NCBI GenBank assembly: GCA_946803715.1
Contig: CAMPET010000142.1
Span: 101,901-165,900, forward strand
Reading direction: 5' to 3'
Length of the DNA stretch: 64,000 bases
From: Beroe ovata
Lineage: Eukaryota; Ctenophora; Nuda; Beroida; Beroidae
The notes beneath the pieces were generated by a model. That model saw only the letters and a program-made list of their open reading frames with translations. It was not told the origin of the DNA and searched no databases. This document shows positions 23,690-33,870 of this stretch, in pieces. Position 1 is the stretch's first letter; every line of letters starts with the position of its first letter. The position numbers and the translations under genes are program-made.

Positions 23690-24400
23690 TTGCCTGGCGC
23701 GAGCCGCGAAGCAAGCAGTGAGCGTCTTGTCGATCGATGATAGACCCTGTCGAGAATTTCGTTTTGCGCGCGCGCGGCGCAAACTTATTCTCAGACGCGG
23801 CTTGCATCAGCGGTCTAGCATCGCCAGACAATGAGCGTCAGCTAGACCAGGTTGAGCTGAGTCGAGCGTAGCCACTAGCCATGCCGCAGGCAATCAGCAA
23901 TGCACACACGTTCCGCGCCCCTATGTCTGAGAATAAGTTTGCGCCGCGCGCGCGCGAAACGAAATTCTCGACAGGGTCTATATATCATCGATCGACAACG
24001 CGCCCCTATTCCCTAAATAAAAATTTATTCCGCCGCATGGCATGATCTTGTGTGCACACGTTGCGCGTGCGCGCCCCTGTTCTACTCAGTGAACTGCAGT
24101 TTACTGAGTAGAACAGGGGCGCGCGACGTGTGCACGAAAAGTCGGCCAAACCTGAAACCTGGTTTCAGTGAAACCACGGAGGCGCGCGAAGTATTTGGGT
24201 CACGCACTCACGCTGCGCGGGAAATTAATGGTCTTGCCTGGCTATGCTCTGAGCTTGTCAGATGTTACCCCATACCTTATCGCAGNCGCGGATTCAAACG
24301 AGGCAGAATAGCACGAGCCATACCTTATACCTAGGACCTGTTTCTCGCGCGGGCGCCTTCATCGAAGGCCTGTTTAATTTGGCCTTCGATGACGACCCTG
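23690..24400. mobile_element. GC-rich composite of foldback repeats
   Basis: It contains two opposed copies of the gcgcgcgcgcggcgcaaa block with ctcgacagggtctat and catcgatcgacaa (near 23727-23765 and 23938-23998). It also holds a long hairpin at 24052-24135 and a fragment ending aacgaggcagaatagcacg that recurs in the hairpin at 56565. A further small hairpin lies near 24348-24391. These modules recur at 8620, 31690, 32290 and 56280, so they are dispersed repeats rather than a CpG-island promoter. Confidence 0.65.
24052..24135. repeat. Large hairpin, arms over 30 bp
   Basis: The arm contains cccctgttctactcagt and its exact partner actgagtagaacagggg around a gaactgcagttt centre. The outer parts (gtgcacacgt/acgtgtgcac) also pair. 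Half-copies of one arm lie near 31865-31905 and 32695-32728. Confidence 0.85.
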
Positions 24401-25083
24401 AGCTGCTGTCTTCTACCTTCAACTTACATTTTGCCACTCCATTCTTCCATTGAAATTGTTACTAATACATCAGTGTAATTGGATAATTGCTTTAGTGCCT
24501 TTTAGGACTGGATATAATAGTTATACTTACATTTTCCATTATCATAGTGATATTGTTACTCATGTTGTAAAAGTGTTTGAGATGATTTGATGATATCATG
24601 ATGAGTACAAGTGAATGAAACTCAAGAGGTATGACACATTGATCATACATTGAACCTTACAGTTGTAAAAGTGGTTATGTTATATGTGATTGATGTAACC
24701 AGATTCACTGATGGTTAGATCCTTACATAGGTTGTCTATAGTCACACTCCTTTCCAATTCCTACATTCCTTTTGATTACTGTCTATGTGTTACACATCTT
24801 GTTTTAACAGCTATCTCATCACTCAAATATGTTGTGCAGTGTGCTTTTACTAATTCGATTCAGGTATCTAGCACTCTGTCTTAGTTCACATTTTGATGCA
24901 CCCAGACACACACACTGCATCAGGTGTACAATGTACATTCGTTTAATGCACAAACACACACACAGTACACACAAACAGTACACACACACACATGCACACA
25001 AGCCACAAGGTAGCTATGTAATTGATAGATGACGCAACAAAGTGCCACGTCCTGAAACAGTTGGGATACACACATGGGTTATA

Positions 25084-25551
25084 CAGGGTATTTGTTAAAA
25101 ATAAGTGGACAAAAGCGAACATCCACATCTGTGTGCTCTACAACAACTTGCATACCTGGCGTTTTTTGAGATGAAATGATCAGGATTTGTTCTGGAGGAT
25201 TGTTATGTTAAAGTCCGCATTCATTTCATGCTTTGTCAATGAATAAAATTGATAAAAGCAGTTCTGTTTTTTGCTTATTCCTCCATCATTTTTTGGGGTA
25301 GATAATTGGGGCAGGTGTGAGTAATGTCTATTGACACTGTAAGCTTCATTGCTGAACTCTTAACACAGCCAGAGTTATAGACAGCGTTAGAAATGAAGAA
25401 AAGCTGAAAAGTCAGTTTCTTGCTGATAACTCAGGCAGTTTTTGAGCCAGGCTCTTGAAAAACTTATAGTCAATACCTACCACACCTCCAGAAACTCAGA
25501 ACGGTAGCTGAAGTATGGACATTTACTTTCGTCCACTTTTTAGACACCCTG
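25084..25551. mobile_element. 468-bp TIR element flanked by TA
   Basis: The left end begins cagggtatttgttaaaaata. The reverse complement of the right end begins cagggtgtctaaaaagtgga. Both then share (a)agtggac.aaag. The element is bounded on each side by the dinucleotide TA, the target duplication expected for the Tc1/mariner superfamily. It has no long open frame, so it is non-autonomous. Confidence 0.75.
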
Positions 25552-25934
25552 TATATTCACTTACTAACTTGATACCCTTGTAGATCCAGATGAAACCACC
25601 TTATTTTATTATTATTATTTATTGAATTGTGCTATTTTGTCTAGCCCTTCTCTCCATTCTATTTAGTATCATCCAGATACCTGGTTTTAACACATTGTTG
25701 CATCACATCACTGAGATCAAAGACCTTCTGGTTGGTCAAAATAAGCATGGTANTTGTGCGCGTGATGGCTCGTGCACTGATTCAAAGGAGGCAGTTAAGC
25801 AGCTGTACTAATCTATTAAATGAATCATTTAATTGCATTAAATCCAATTGAAACCGTGGGGTCCCCAGATTTCGAATAGTGCATACATAATTTATTTTTT
25901 TCGAACAGTATTTTTAATAGATGTAGTTTTGCCT

Positions 25935-26255
25935 CTCCCACTAAACTGTGGAGATTAGAATTCCATAGTACTTGGTGGCCCACTCTTGCAGTTATAAGCT
26001 GTAAAGGGTTAGGTGGGTCGAAACCCCTCCCTTCTTTCTCGCCACCTTCTTTCTTGCCACCTGTTGATACTATAAGATCCAGATCGCAGTTGACAGGGGA
26101 GGGCCTTACATCTGCATTCTGCAGGGTAACCACTGATGATCCACAGTTTAGACTGTCCCATCTCTTATGTCAATCCTTGCATTGAAAATCGATGTCCAGT
26201 ATTTTGCTATGTTTGAAGTATACTCATACACCTCTTTAGATGGATAAGACTATGG
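25935..26255 (+). repeat. Interspersed repeat B, copy 2
   Basis: Same orientation as 340-690 and strongly similar throughout, with an extra tcgccaccttctttct-type insertion and a small tgcattc insertion. Non-coding. Confidence 0.7.
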
Positions 26256-26467
26256 ATTGTATGAAAACGACATGTTAAACTGATGAAATTTTAAAGCATT
26301 CTACTTTTTCTGGTTACAGTATACCATATAAAATGTCTACTGACATCAGTGGAGCCTGGAAAACCATATCCCTCCAGCATAAGAGTCCTGCACCCTGCAA
26401 TGTGAAGGAATAACGCCCTATATAAAGCATAAGAAATTGCAGTAAATTCGAAATAATTCGAATATGA

Positions 26468-26904
26468 TAACTTTTTTACAGTTAGTAACTTTTCGGCAAC
26501 TTTTGCCGGTGTCAATGCAACAATAAGACAACTATGAGACAACAATAGTGCAACAATAGCGCAACAATAACGCAACAAGCGACTATACCTATCACTCATC
26601 AGTATCTTGCGACCCACACCTATCATCAGTATCATGCTACCCAGACCTATACTATCCCAAAAACGTGTCAAATATGCGTGTCGGACAGAAAGAAGTGGAA
26701 AATCAAAGATATTGCGTTAAAAGTGGCAAATAATTGAATTGACTGTCGCAATAAGGCAAAACGGAGTTTGTTGTCTTATTGTTGCCTTATTGCTGCGTTA
26801 TTGTAGTCTACTTTTAAGTCGCTGGTTGCGTTATTGCTGTCTATTGTTGCGTTATTGTTGCATCGACACGGGCACTAGTTGCCTGTTAACTGATAAAAAA
26901 GTTT
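26468..26904. mobile_element. TIR element upstream of Akirin
   Basis: The left end is aacttttttacagttagtaa. The reverse complement of the right end is aacttttttatcagttaaca. The arms continue with similarity for about 60 bp, including the gtgtc.atgcaacaataa blocks. Sub-terminal DNA is rich in gcaacaata repeats in opposite orientations. No coding potential. Part of the right end is repeated at 27197-27255 as part of a larger duplication. Confidence 0.7.
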
Positions 26905-27060
26905 TGATGACCATTAAGCTAGTTATTTCATTTCTGCTTAATGATAAATGAATCTTCTCATTTTCCTTGTGCAGAAACTCGTATCATTGCTGATGTCATG
27001 TTTGTTAGATGTCTTTATCTCCCCCTGAATAATGGAAATTCGTAACAGTTTGTAGTGTAT

Positions 27061-27127
27061 AATGGCGTGTGGTGCTACTCTCAAGAGGAGACACGAGGGG
27101 ATAACAGAAGCTCCCGAGCTGCCGCTA
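27061..27127 (+). pseudogene. Duplicate of the start of Akirin exon 1
   Basis: The sequence from about 26848 to the n at 27127 repeats as 27197-27423. It includes the flanking TIR end, 5' UTR and the first codons of Akirin (MACGATLKRRHEG...). Copy 1 stops at the n and has no matching downstream exon part. It is most simply a second allele placed in tandem by the assembler, though a real partial duplication is possible. Confidence 0.75.
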
Positions 27128-27357
27128 NACGGCCCGCCGTTACATGTTGCCGTACCTCAAATTTGATTGTAATAAGTAGTGTTGATAAGTTTATTGTCGC
27201 GTTATTATTGCATCGACAAGGGCACTAGTTGCCTGTTAAAACTGATAAAAAGGTTTTGATGACCATTAAGCTAGTTATTTCATTATTGATGTCATGTTGG
27301 TTAGATGTCTTTGTCTCCCCCTGAATAATGGAAATTCGTAACAGTTTGTAGTGTGTA

Positions 27358-28732
27358 ATGGCGTGTGGTGCTACTCTCAAGAGGAGACACGAGGGGATAA
27401 CAGAAGCTCCCGAGCTGCCGCTAAAGAGACGGAGATTTGTCCCCAGTCAAGATGTCATGGCCCCCTCGTCCCCCACCTCCTCCCCTCCCCCATCTAGGAA
27501 CCCCTCCTCAGTCTTCCCCTCTCTCATCTCACACATGAACCCAGGTAGAGAGTTATAAAAGTTTGAACTATATACAGTCAGTCGTTGACAATAATTGACA
27601 CTTGACAACGGTGTCACTTGTCAACATTTCTACTTAAAATCACTTATATTAATTGTATTTTCATTGACTTCAACGATCAAACCGAAGGAATGACATTGAT
27701 ACCATTTGACACTGTCAACCTCCAGACCAGCTATCGAGCAGCATCATGTCAGAGCTGTCCAGGACTAGACGACGGTCTGAGGACGAGCCCAATATCTCCA
27801 GTCGGCAGCTACAACAGACATGTGCTAGACTTCTCCTCCAGTTTGAAACTCAACTTAGAGCTGAATATGACAGAATACTATCAGAGAAACTGGCCGGTAA
27901 GCTACATATTATACTATTCATGTCACACTGCGAAGTAATTCTATTTCTATTATTCACTGCTAGATTAATGTCACAAACACACCCACCCACACGCCAGCAT
28001 ACACACACATCGTCACATTGTATCTCCGATTTGTCACATTTTTAATACATTTGATCAAATTTTGTTAGGTCGCGTCGACTGCCAAAAATTGCATATCTCA
28101 GTTGCCACAAAGTTTAAACAGCAGATCAGTGTTACACTGCCGACTAAGATGTTTAGTCGCCTGTCCGTTGTTATGTTAGCACACTGCATAATGTACGCGT
28201 GTGAAATTACCAGTTAACAGCATCATACACTGGTCGCCACAGCTCAATATTGAAGCCGTTAGAAGTACATACTTTGCGCGCGCATATAATTGCGCGTTGT
28301 TGCGCCACTAACAACATTGTGCTTTAATTCGCGCATCGCGTAGTTAAATTCTAACTTTTTAGCATTCACTGTGCGCGTCGTCTGTATTTATAGTGCGCGG
28401 CGATATGCATGTAGTTTCCTGTTTCAAGTTGCTCAATTAAATCATAGAACTCCCCAGCTATAATTGACTCGTCACAAACAATCTCAAATCTGATGATTAT
28501 CCCGATCAGTATCCGTTATGGGAGACTCCATCTTCTTCCTAAACGTAACCATGATCATATTTCAGAGCAGTACGAGTCATTTGCAAAGTACACACAAGAT
28601 CACCTGAGAAACAACAAGAATCACTCCATGTCCTGTAAGTTGTCTTCACTGCCTTGGTAAAATCCCCCCGATTTCCGTACTTCTTCACATTTCAATATGA
28701 ATCTTAATTCCGTCGTTTCAGATGTTTCCTAG
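27358..28732 (+). CDS. Akirin, nuclear transcription cofactor
   Basis: Four exons: 27358-27544, 27726-27896, 28566-28634 and 28722-28732. They join in phase 1 throughout and give 145 residues. The N-terminus MACGATLKR is the Akirin signature and is followed by a nuclear localisation signal (LPLKRRR). Exon 2 has a QL..SIMSEL.RTRRR helix and a conserved helical stretch (LLLQFETQLRAEYD..L..KLA). Exon 3 gives EQYESFAKYTQDHL. An 11-nt last exon completes the family C-terminus YVS. Akirins bridge transcription factors and chromatin remodellers such as SWI/SNF, and act in innate immunity and development. Vertebrate Akirins are near 200 residues; this one lacks much of the low-complexity middle. Confidence 0.93.
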
Positions 28733-29569
28733 ATCGGACAAGCTAGAGCCCTAGAGAGTGCGTAAGTTATTCTATAGGAACCTTGAATTTCGTGATTTTA
28801 CACTTACATTCATTGATAAAGAGTTGGGACTGTTCGCAAATATTTGGGTTATGAACAATAACACCTTATTTTTGTATTTTATGGCGTTATTTACCTCTAG
28901 CCGATTTTAAAAACGTTACTAAGATTATGTTGCAGAATTAAAAGCAAATGATGAAAGATACTTGTAGCTATGATCCAAAGCTATAAATGTCATACAAGCT
29001 CCTTTTTCTATATTGACAACAGAGTGATTCATGAACCCTGTGGGCTGTGATAGTAGATATTAGATTTTTGTGATATTCCTATAGTAACGTGGAGTGTTAC
29101 ACCCAATTTTCGGCTAGAATGCAGTCTTTTGAAGTAGAGTACTGAATAACAAGTTGTTTGATTGTTATGACTCGGGATCATTCGTTTTTTTTCTCGATTG
29201 TTCTTAACATCTTGTTTGTTGTTTTGCGGAGGTGCTGTGGATAATCTCTCGTTGATCACAGTTCTCTGTAGTTAATAACACACATAATTATAGATGTTAT
29301 GTATATTGTATCTGTGTGTTCGTGTGTTGAACGATATTATTGTTCCGCCTTATGTAGCTCCAGATTTCTAACCCTCTGTAATTGAACTTCTAGGATCAAA
29401 TTAAAATCTAATCTATAGATATGAAAGCTACATTGTCAATTAATAAATTCTGATATGCAATGTTGTTTGTATCACTGATTTAGCGATTGTTCGAGAACGT
29501 GATGTCACTATTCGATGATTCACCCATCACTTCAAACTCTTGTATTTGACACACGCAACACGTTATAGG
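28733..29569. other. Akirin-DNAJC8 intergenic region
   Basis: About 840 bp between two genes on the same strand. Nothing coding is supported; the open frame at 29029-29259 has no family signal. The DNAJC8 promoter is presumably here. Confidence 0.5.
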
Positions 29570-31143
29570 ATGTCCACCATGGGTCCCACTCCTCTGATGA
29601 GCACTGCAGTGCAGCCCCGAGACAGTGCCACTCCTAACACGGCTCCTAATCCGGAATGGGATACGTTCCTAACACAAGTCAAGGCGATAGAGAAGAAAGA
29701 CAGTAACATGACATCCTCACAGCAGATAGAGAGACTCAGAAAACCGGGATCCAAGTACCTCAATCTCAACCCCTTTTACGTATGTATGGTTGCATCCTGT
29801 ATTATCTGTGGTGAAGGGAGTGTTTTAAAGGGAAATGTTTCCATTGTTCTTATCTTTCTCCCTCACTACTACAGGTTCTGCAAGTTGACCCAGAAGCCAC
29901 AGAAGAAGAGATCAAGAAGCAGTACAAAAGATTATCAATATTGCTCCACCCTGATAAGAATCCCAATGATCGTGACTCTGCGTCGACTGCTTTTGAGGTG
30001 AAATGATATGTCAGAGATGTCACCAATGCCTATTGCCTTACTCCCAGTTTGATTCTCGTACTAAATCACGATATTATAATCGATCTTCACACTTCAGTCA
30101 GTCAGTAGAGCTTACAAGCTACTCCAAGAGAAGGAAACTTCCGACAAGTTTAAAGTGATCCTCGCTGATGCCAAGAACAGAGTCCTCAAAATGGTGAATT
30201 TCATTTGTTAAAACGACATTTCGTGTACTGAGGGACATTTCATGATTAAATTATTATGGGGGCGAGCAGCCTCTAACAGCCGCCTCCTAGGTGTTGAAGA
30301 TAGTTCCCACCTTCACCTGGAGCAGGTTAGTCGTAGTTGGGGAGTTACCAGGGTGTCATTGGCATCATGTCGGAGTACTGCAGTCGCACCCCTCGTACTT
30401 GTGAATGTGTTGCCGTGGTTGTTGTTGCTATGATACTGTCGCTATGTTACTGTTGCTATGGTAACGGTTATACCGATCACTGTGCATCACGCGATCTGTT
30501 TCAGATGGAGGATAAGAGGAAGGAAGCGAACTGCAAAGGTCTCCCGCCCCCTGTAGAGGACCCCACCAAATTCAGCCATCTTGTAAACGTCATGGCGAGC
30601 AAACAGCTTGCTGACTACGAGATACGACGAGATGGGAAGGATAAGAAGGAGCAGGCGGAAAAGTAGGTGACACTCTCTTTTGACACCGTTCATAGTTCAT
30701 ACGATAGACACATTTGATAAACGCAACAAATTGTTACTTTTTATTAAATGTGTCAAATTGTTACTTTTTATTAAATGTGTCAATTGTTACTAACACTACT
30801 TACAAAAACAGGAAGAGGGAAAGCGATGCAGCTGAAGAATCTGCTAAGAGATTGAAGAAGCTGGAAGAAGAAAAGAAAAAGTGGGAGGTAATAAAGTTGC
30901 TTTTAGTTTTAAATAGTCTTAAAATTATCCATCATTTTTTGTGCACTTGCTTAGATTATGTTCTCTTATTTTGATAATGTTTTTTTGATAATGTTCCCAA
31001 TTTAGGAGTCTCGTGAGGAAAGAGTGACAACGTGGAAAGACTTCAAAATGAAAGGAGAGAAGAAGAAGAAAAAGTCGAAGCATATGTTAGGTACATTCAA
31101 GCCTCCGAAACCCAGGCTTGAAGAGAGGAATGAAAAAAGCTGA
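29570..31143 (+). CDS. DNAJC8: DNAJC8, J-domain splicing-associated protein
   Basis: Six exons: 29570-29779, 29875-29997, 30098-30193, 30505-30662, 30812-30887 and 31006-31143. All junctions are in phase, giving 266 residues (human 253). Exon 1 matches the family block QIERL.KPGSKYLNLNPF. Exons 2-3 carry the J-domain VLQVDPEATEEEIKKQYKRL with an intact HPD (LLHPDKNP) and the helix RAYKLLQEKE. The rest is a lysine/glutamate-rich coiled region, with WKDFKMKGEKKKKK near the end. DNAJC8 is a nuclear Hsp70 co-chaperone found with spliceosomes. The ATG follows an acceptor-like cgttatag, so a 5' UTR intron is likely. A polyadenylation signal lies at 31497-31502. Confidence 0.93.
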
Positions 31144-31689
31144 TCACTTCACGATTGCGGAAAATTTCTTTCCGGTGATGACATTTATAACCACAATCTT
31201 AAGAATAAAACTGAAACTGATAATAAATACCCACCCCAAAGCAAATTCCCACTCCCAAGCTTAAGTGGTAAACCAGACACAAATCAAGAGACAGTTGCTT
31301 TTTAACTTTTAACCTTAACAATATATTTGAATTTCGGAGCACTCGGATCGTGACACTGACAGAACGAGCTGTAAACAGGACGTCAATAATATAACCATCA
31401 TAAAGCAATTAAATCCTGTTAGTGTTTCCCACCGTTGTAAAACAACGTGTTCTGTCAATTTCTGGAATTTAAATTCAATTTCTGGAATTTAAATTCAATA
31501 AAGATACAAAATGTTGCTGACATAAATTCCATTTTTTGCTTTCACATAGATCTATTATATTATTATTAGATCTGTTAACTACAAGTTTTACTTGAATGCA
31601 ATTACATTAACATATTGAGAGCAAGCCTTTGATAATTGATTTTTGTCAGATTTTATCTCAGATAATATCTGACCTCAGTTTCTGTGTTC

Positions 31690-31920
31690 TGGCGCGCTGT
31701 ATAACGTGCGAGAAACTGAGGTCGGATAAATACCGTTTCACGTTTGCGTATCTTAATCTAAGCTATGTTCGGGCGACACTGCGACAGTGTTCCCGCGCTG
31801 CGTGAACCAAATACTCCGCGCGCGCTGCGCGTCTCCGTCAGCGCGTCTTTCTACGACTTTTCAGTTCACTGAGTAGAACAGGGGCCGGGGCGCGCAACGT
31901 GTGCACATGCGACAGGTACG
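31690..31920. repeat. GC-rich dispersed repeat fragment
   Basis: Contains a gcgctgcgtga block also near 32490 and the half-hairpin actgagtagaacaggggc...gcgcgcaacgtgtgcac shared with 24052-24135. An inverted pair, ctgacctcagtttct and agaaactgaggtcgg, lies at 31670-31727. Confidence 0.6.
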
Positions 31921-32289
31921 GTGTTCCTGAAGGTCCCTTATTCAGTACATATTNACAAAATATTCTTCCACTTTGAATATTGGAGGCCATCTCAGCTCTC
32001 AAATTTGATCTCAAATTTGATTGACACTCTGTTATGTGAACTCTGGCAAGGAGAGCAAAATTGAATGCTTGTATTTGAATGCTTGTAAATCGACAAAGCA
32101 AAAAACCTTCACTTATTCCTAAGTTGATTAATATACACTATTTTAAGCTTTAAGAAATCTATTCATATTCCACTAAACTAGCTTTAAAAGATACCTTTCC
32201 ATTCACACATTATCTTTTAATGCAACTGGTGATGACATTTTTGAAAGATAAATATCTAGATATATTGTATTAATGATAGTTGAATTTTG

Positions 32290-32730
32290 GAAAAGCTAAA
32301 AGTGAAGATATTCTGACCTTGCGTTGCGCAACGCGCGCGCCGCGCACGTTTAGGGACCTTGTCGGACACGAATGTGTGCGAAATGGTCCCGTACATATCG
32401 CCATAGCAATATATTTTTGCTATAAGGGACCTTGAGGAACACCGTAGACAGGTCACAGGATAGATCACCTCAGCACTTGTTTGTTTCCGCGCTGCGTGAC
32501 CGGAATTCTCAGCTCCACGCGCGCAGCGCGGCTCCTAAAATAAGAGGCGCGCAACGTGTACACTGTACATATTGGTATACACTGCAACTGCACTATTTGT
32601 AGGATTTCACCCTACCCTTGCTGGCGGGATTTTATCCCTGGCAAGGGGCGGATTGAAAATCGCGCGCACCGACGGTAGGGTAAAATCCTACAAACTGAGC
32701 AGAACATGGGCGCGCAACGTGTGCACACAA
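32290..32730. repeat. GC-rich dispersed repeat cluster
   Basis: Several ggcgcgcaacgtgtgcac-type blocks (near 32545 and 32708) surround the TIR element at 32597. It shares gagggaccttg/agggaccttg words that recur inside it in the same orientation. The composition contrasts sharply with the AT-rich flanks. Confidence 0.55.
32597..32693. mobile_element. 97-bp TIR element, second copy
   Basis: The ends are ttgtaggatttcacccta and tagggtaaaatcctacaa, matching the copy at 23586. The interior holds ttgctggcgggattttatcc. The flanking 9-bp sequences are not identical here, so the target duplication has decayed or was lost. Confidence 0.7.
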
Positions 32731-32989
32731 TTGCAATCTATTAGTATTATATCATTGTTTGACAACTGTTACACGTTAACGCAAATTGATCATGACGTCA
32801 TGTACAGTGCAGTTGTAGTTACTGATCAGCCCCTAGTATAGCCTGTAAGATTTACCCGGACCCGATCAATCCTCATGAACAATGAAGATCAAGACAAAAT
32901 TCTTTTGTATTACACTACTGAATCAGTACATGGATATACTGCATCAATACTTGGCTATAAATTAACTCCATACTAAATGCTACTGCTAC

Positions 32990-33650
32990 TATTGTACAGT
33001 CTACATGTAACTAGAAAATCAGTCAAGATGGTGTGATACACTACCTATTTGATACGATAACAGGGTGTGAATTGAAACATGACTTATATTTGAAATGACA
33101 ATGCCACACTTAACGAACAAATGTACACACAAAACAGAAGCAACAACAGCTAAATAGAAATCCATGCGCAGGAAATCTGCATACAAAACTCTGATAACAT
33201 GCTCACAAATCTACACGTGTGAATTCCCTTCCAATAGAGAGTGGCTTGAGCCACGCCTGGGCATTAGTTGACTTAACATGATAAACACTTGAAACAAAAA
33301 TTTTATGAAGGAGCTTTTGGAAACATATCTACCATTTCACAAAATTAGCACTAAGAGATAGTTGTATTTGACCACTGACTAGTTGCTTGACTTCCACTTA
33401 TTTATGTCACATAACTAAGGTCAATGTATTTTAGTGTATTTCTATGATAATAGACCAAATACCAAAGAGTGCAGTAGGCCCAAAGCTTAAGCCTCAACAG
33501 TGAATTCACCAAAGCTGAATTCCTGTCAACAGATACTAGATAGGACAATGTAATCCAACCATTATCATCAGAAATGAGATTCCTGCAGCTGTTCACTTCA
33601 ACAGTGTTACCATAGCAATGATCATTTTCTCCCAAAACTCTCATGACAAA
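32990..33650 (-). mobile_element. Interspersed repeat A, copy 4 (diverged)
   Basis: On the minus strand it shares the atttctgatgat, gctccttcataaaat and tagtgtatcac...ttttctagtt blocks with copy 1, with long unrelated stretches between. It is an old or variant member. It lies about 220 bp upstream of the orphan gene at 33871. Confidence 0.5.
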
Positions 33651-33870
33651 GATAGGTGATAGATGATAGATAATAGGAACAAACAGAATTTTACAAGTGT
33701 ATATTATATAGATATGATTATATCAAGTTTTCCAACAATGGTACTAATAGATCCTGTTGAGATTCAGTTATTGGTGTGAATATTATGTCAAAAACTTAGC
33801 AGTTTGCATCAGCAATCTAGCATCACCTTTCAAATATGGTAAGTATTGATAAGAAGGATACTGTGGTTAC

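Larger units (their letters stand above)
21770..26467. other. Gene-poor repeat block
   Basis: No credible gene lies between TFG and the Akirin upstream region. The block holds several separate inverted-repeat elements, palindromes, GC-rich islands and simple repeats, listed individually. Unknown bases at 24286 and 25753 mark assembly joins. Confidence 0.7.
31144..33870. other. Repeat-rich intergenic region
   Basis: DNAJC8 3' UTR to about 31520, then GC-rich dispersed elements, a short TIR element and a diverged copy of repeat A. An n at 31954 marks an assembly join. No gene is supported. Confidence 0.6.

Noticed and set aside
23690-24400. GC-rich interval as a CpG-island promoter of an unseen gene
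   Set aside because: The same modules recur at four other places as inverted copies, and no exon follows, so a repeat explanation is better.
26291-26671. 126-codon minus-strand open frame
   Set aside because: It overlaps the left arm of an inverted-repeat element and has a repetitive composition with no conserved motif.
30242-30433. Possible extra DNAJC8 exon encoding VLKIVPTFTW
   Set aside because: Exon 3 joins exon 30505 directly in phase and matches the human order without it. The segment repeats the last codons of exon 3 only loosely.
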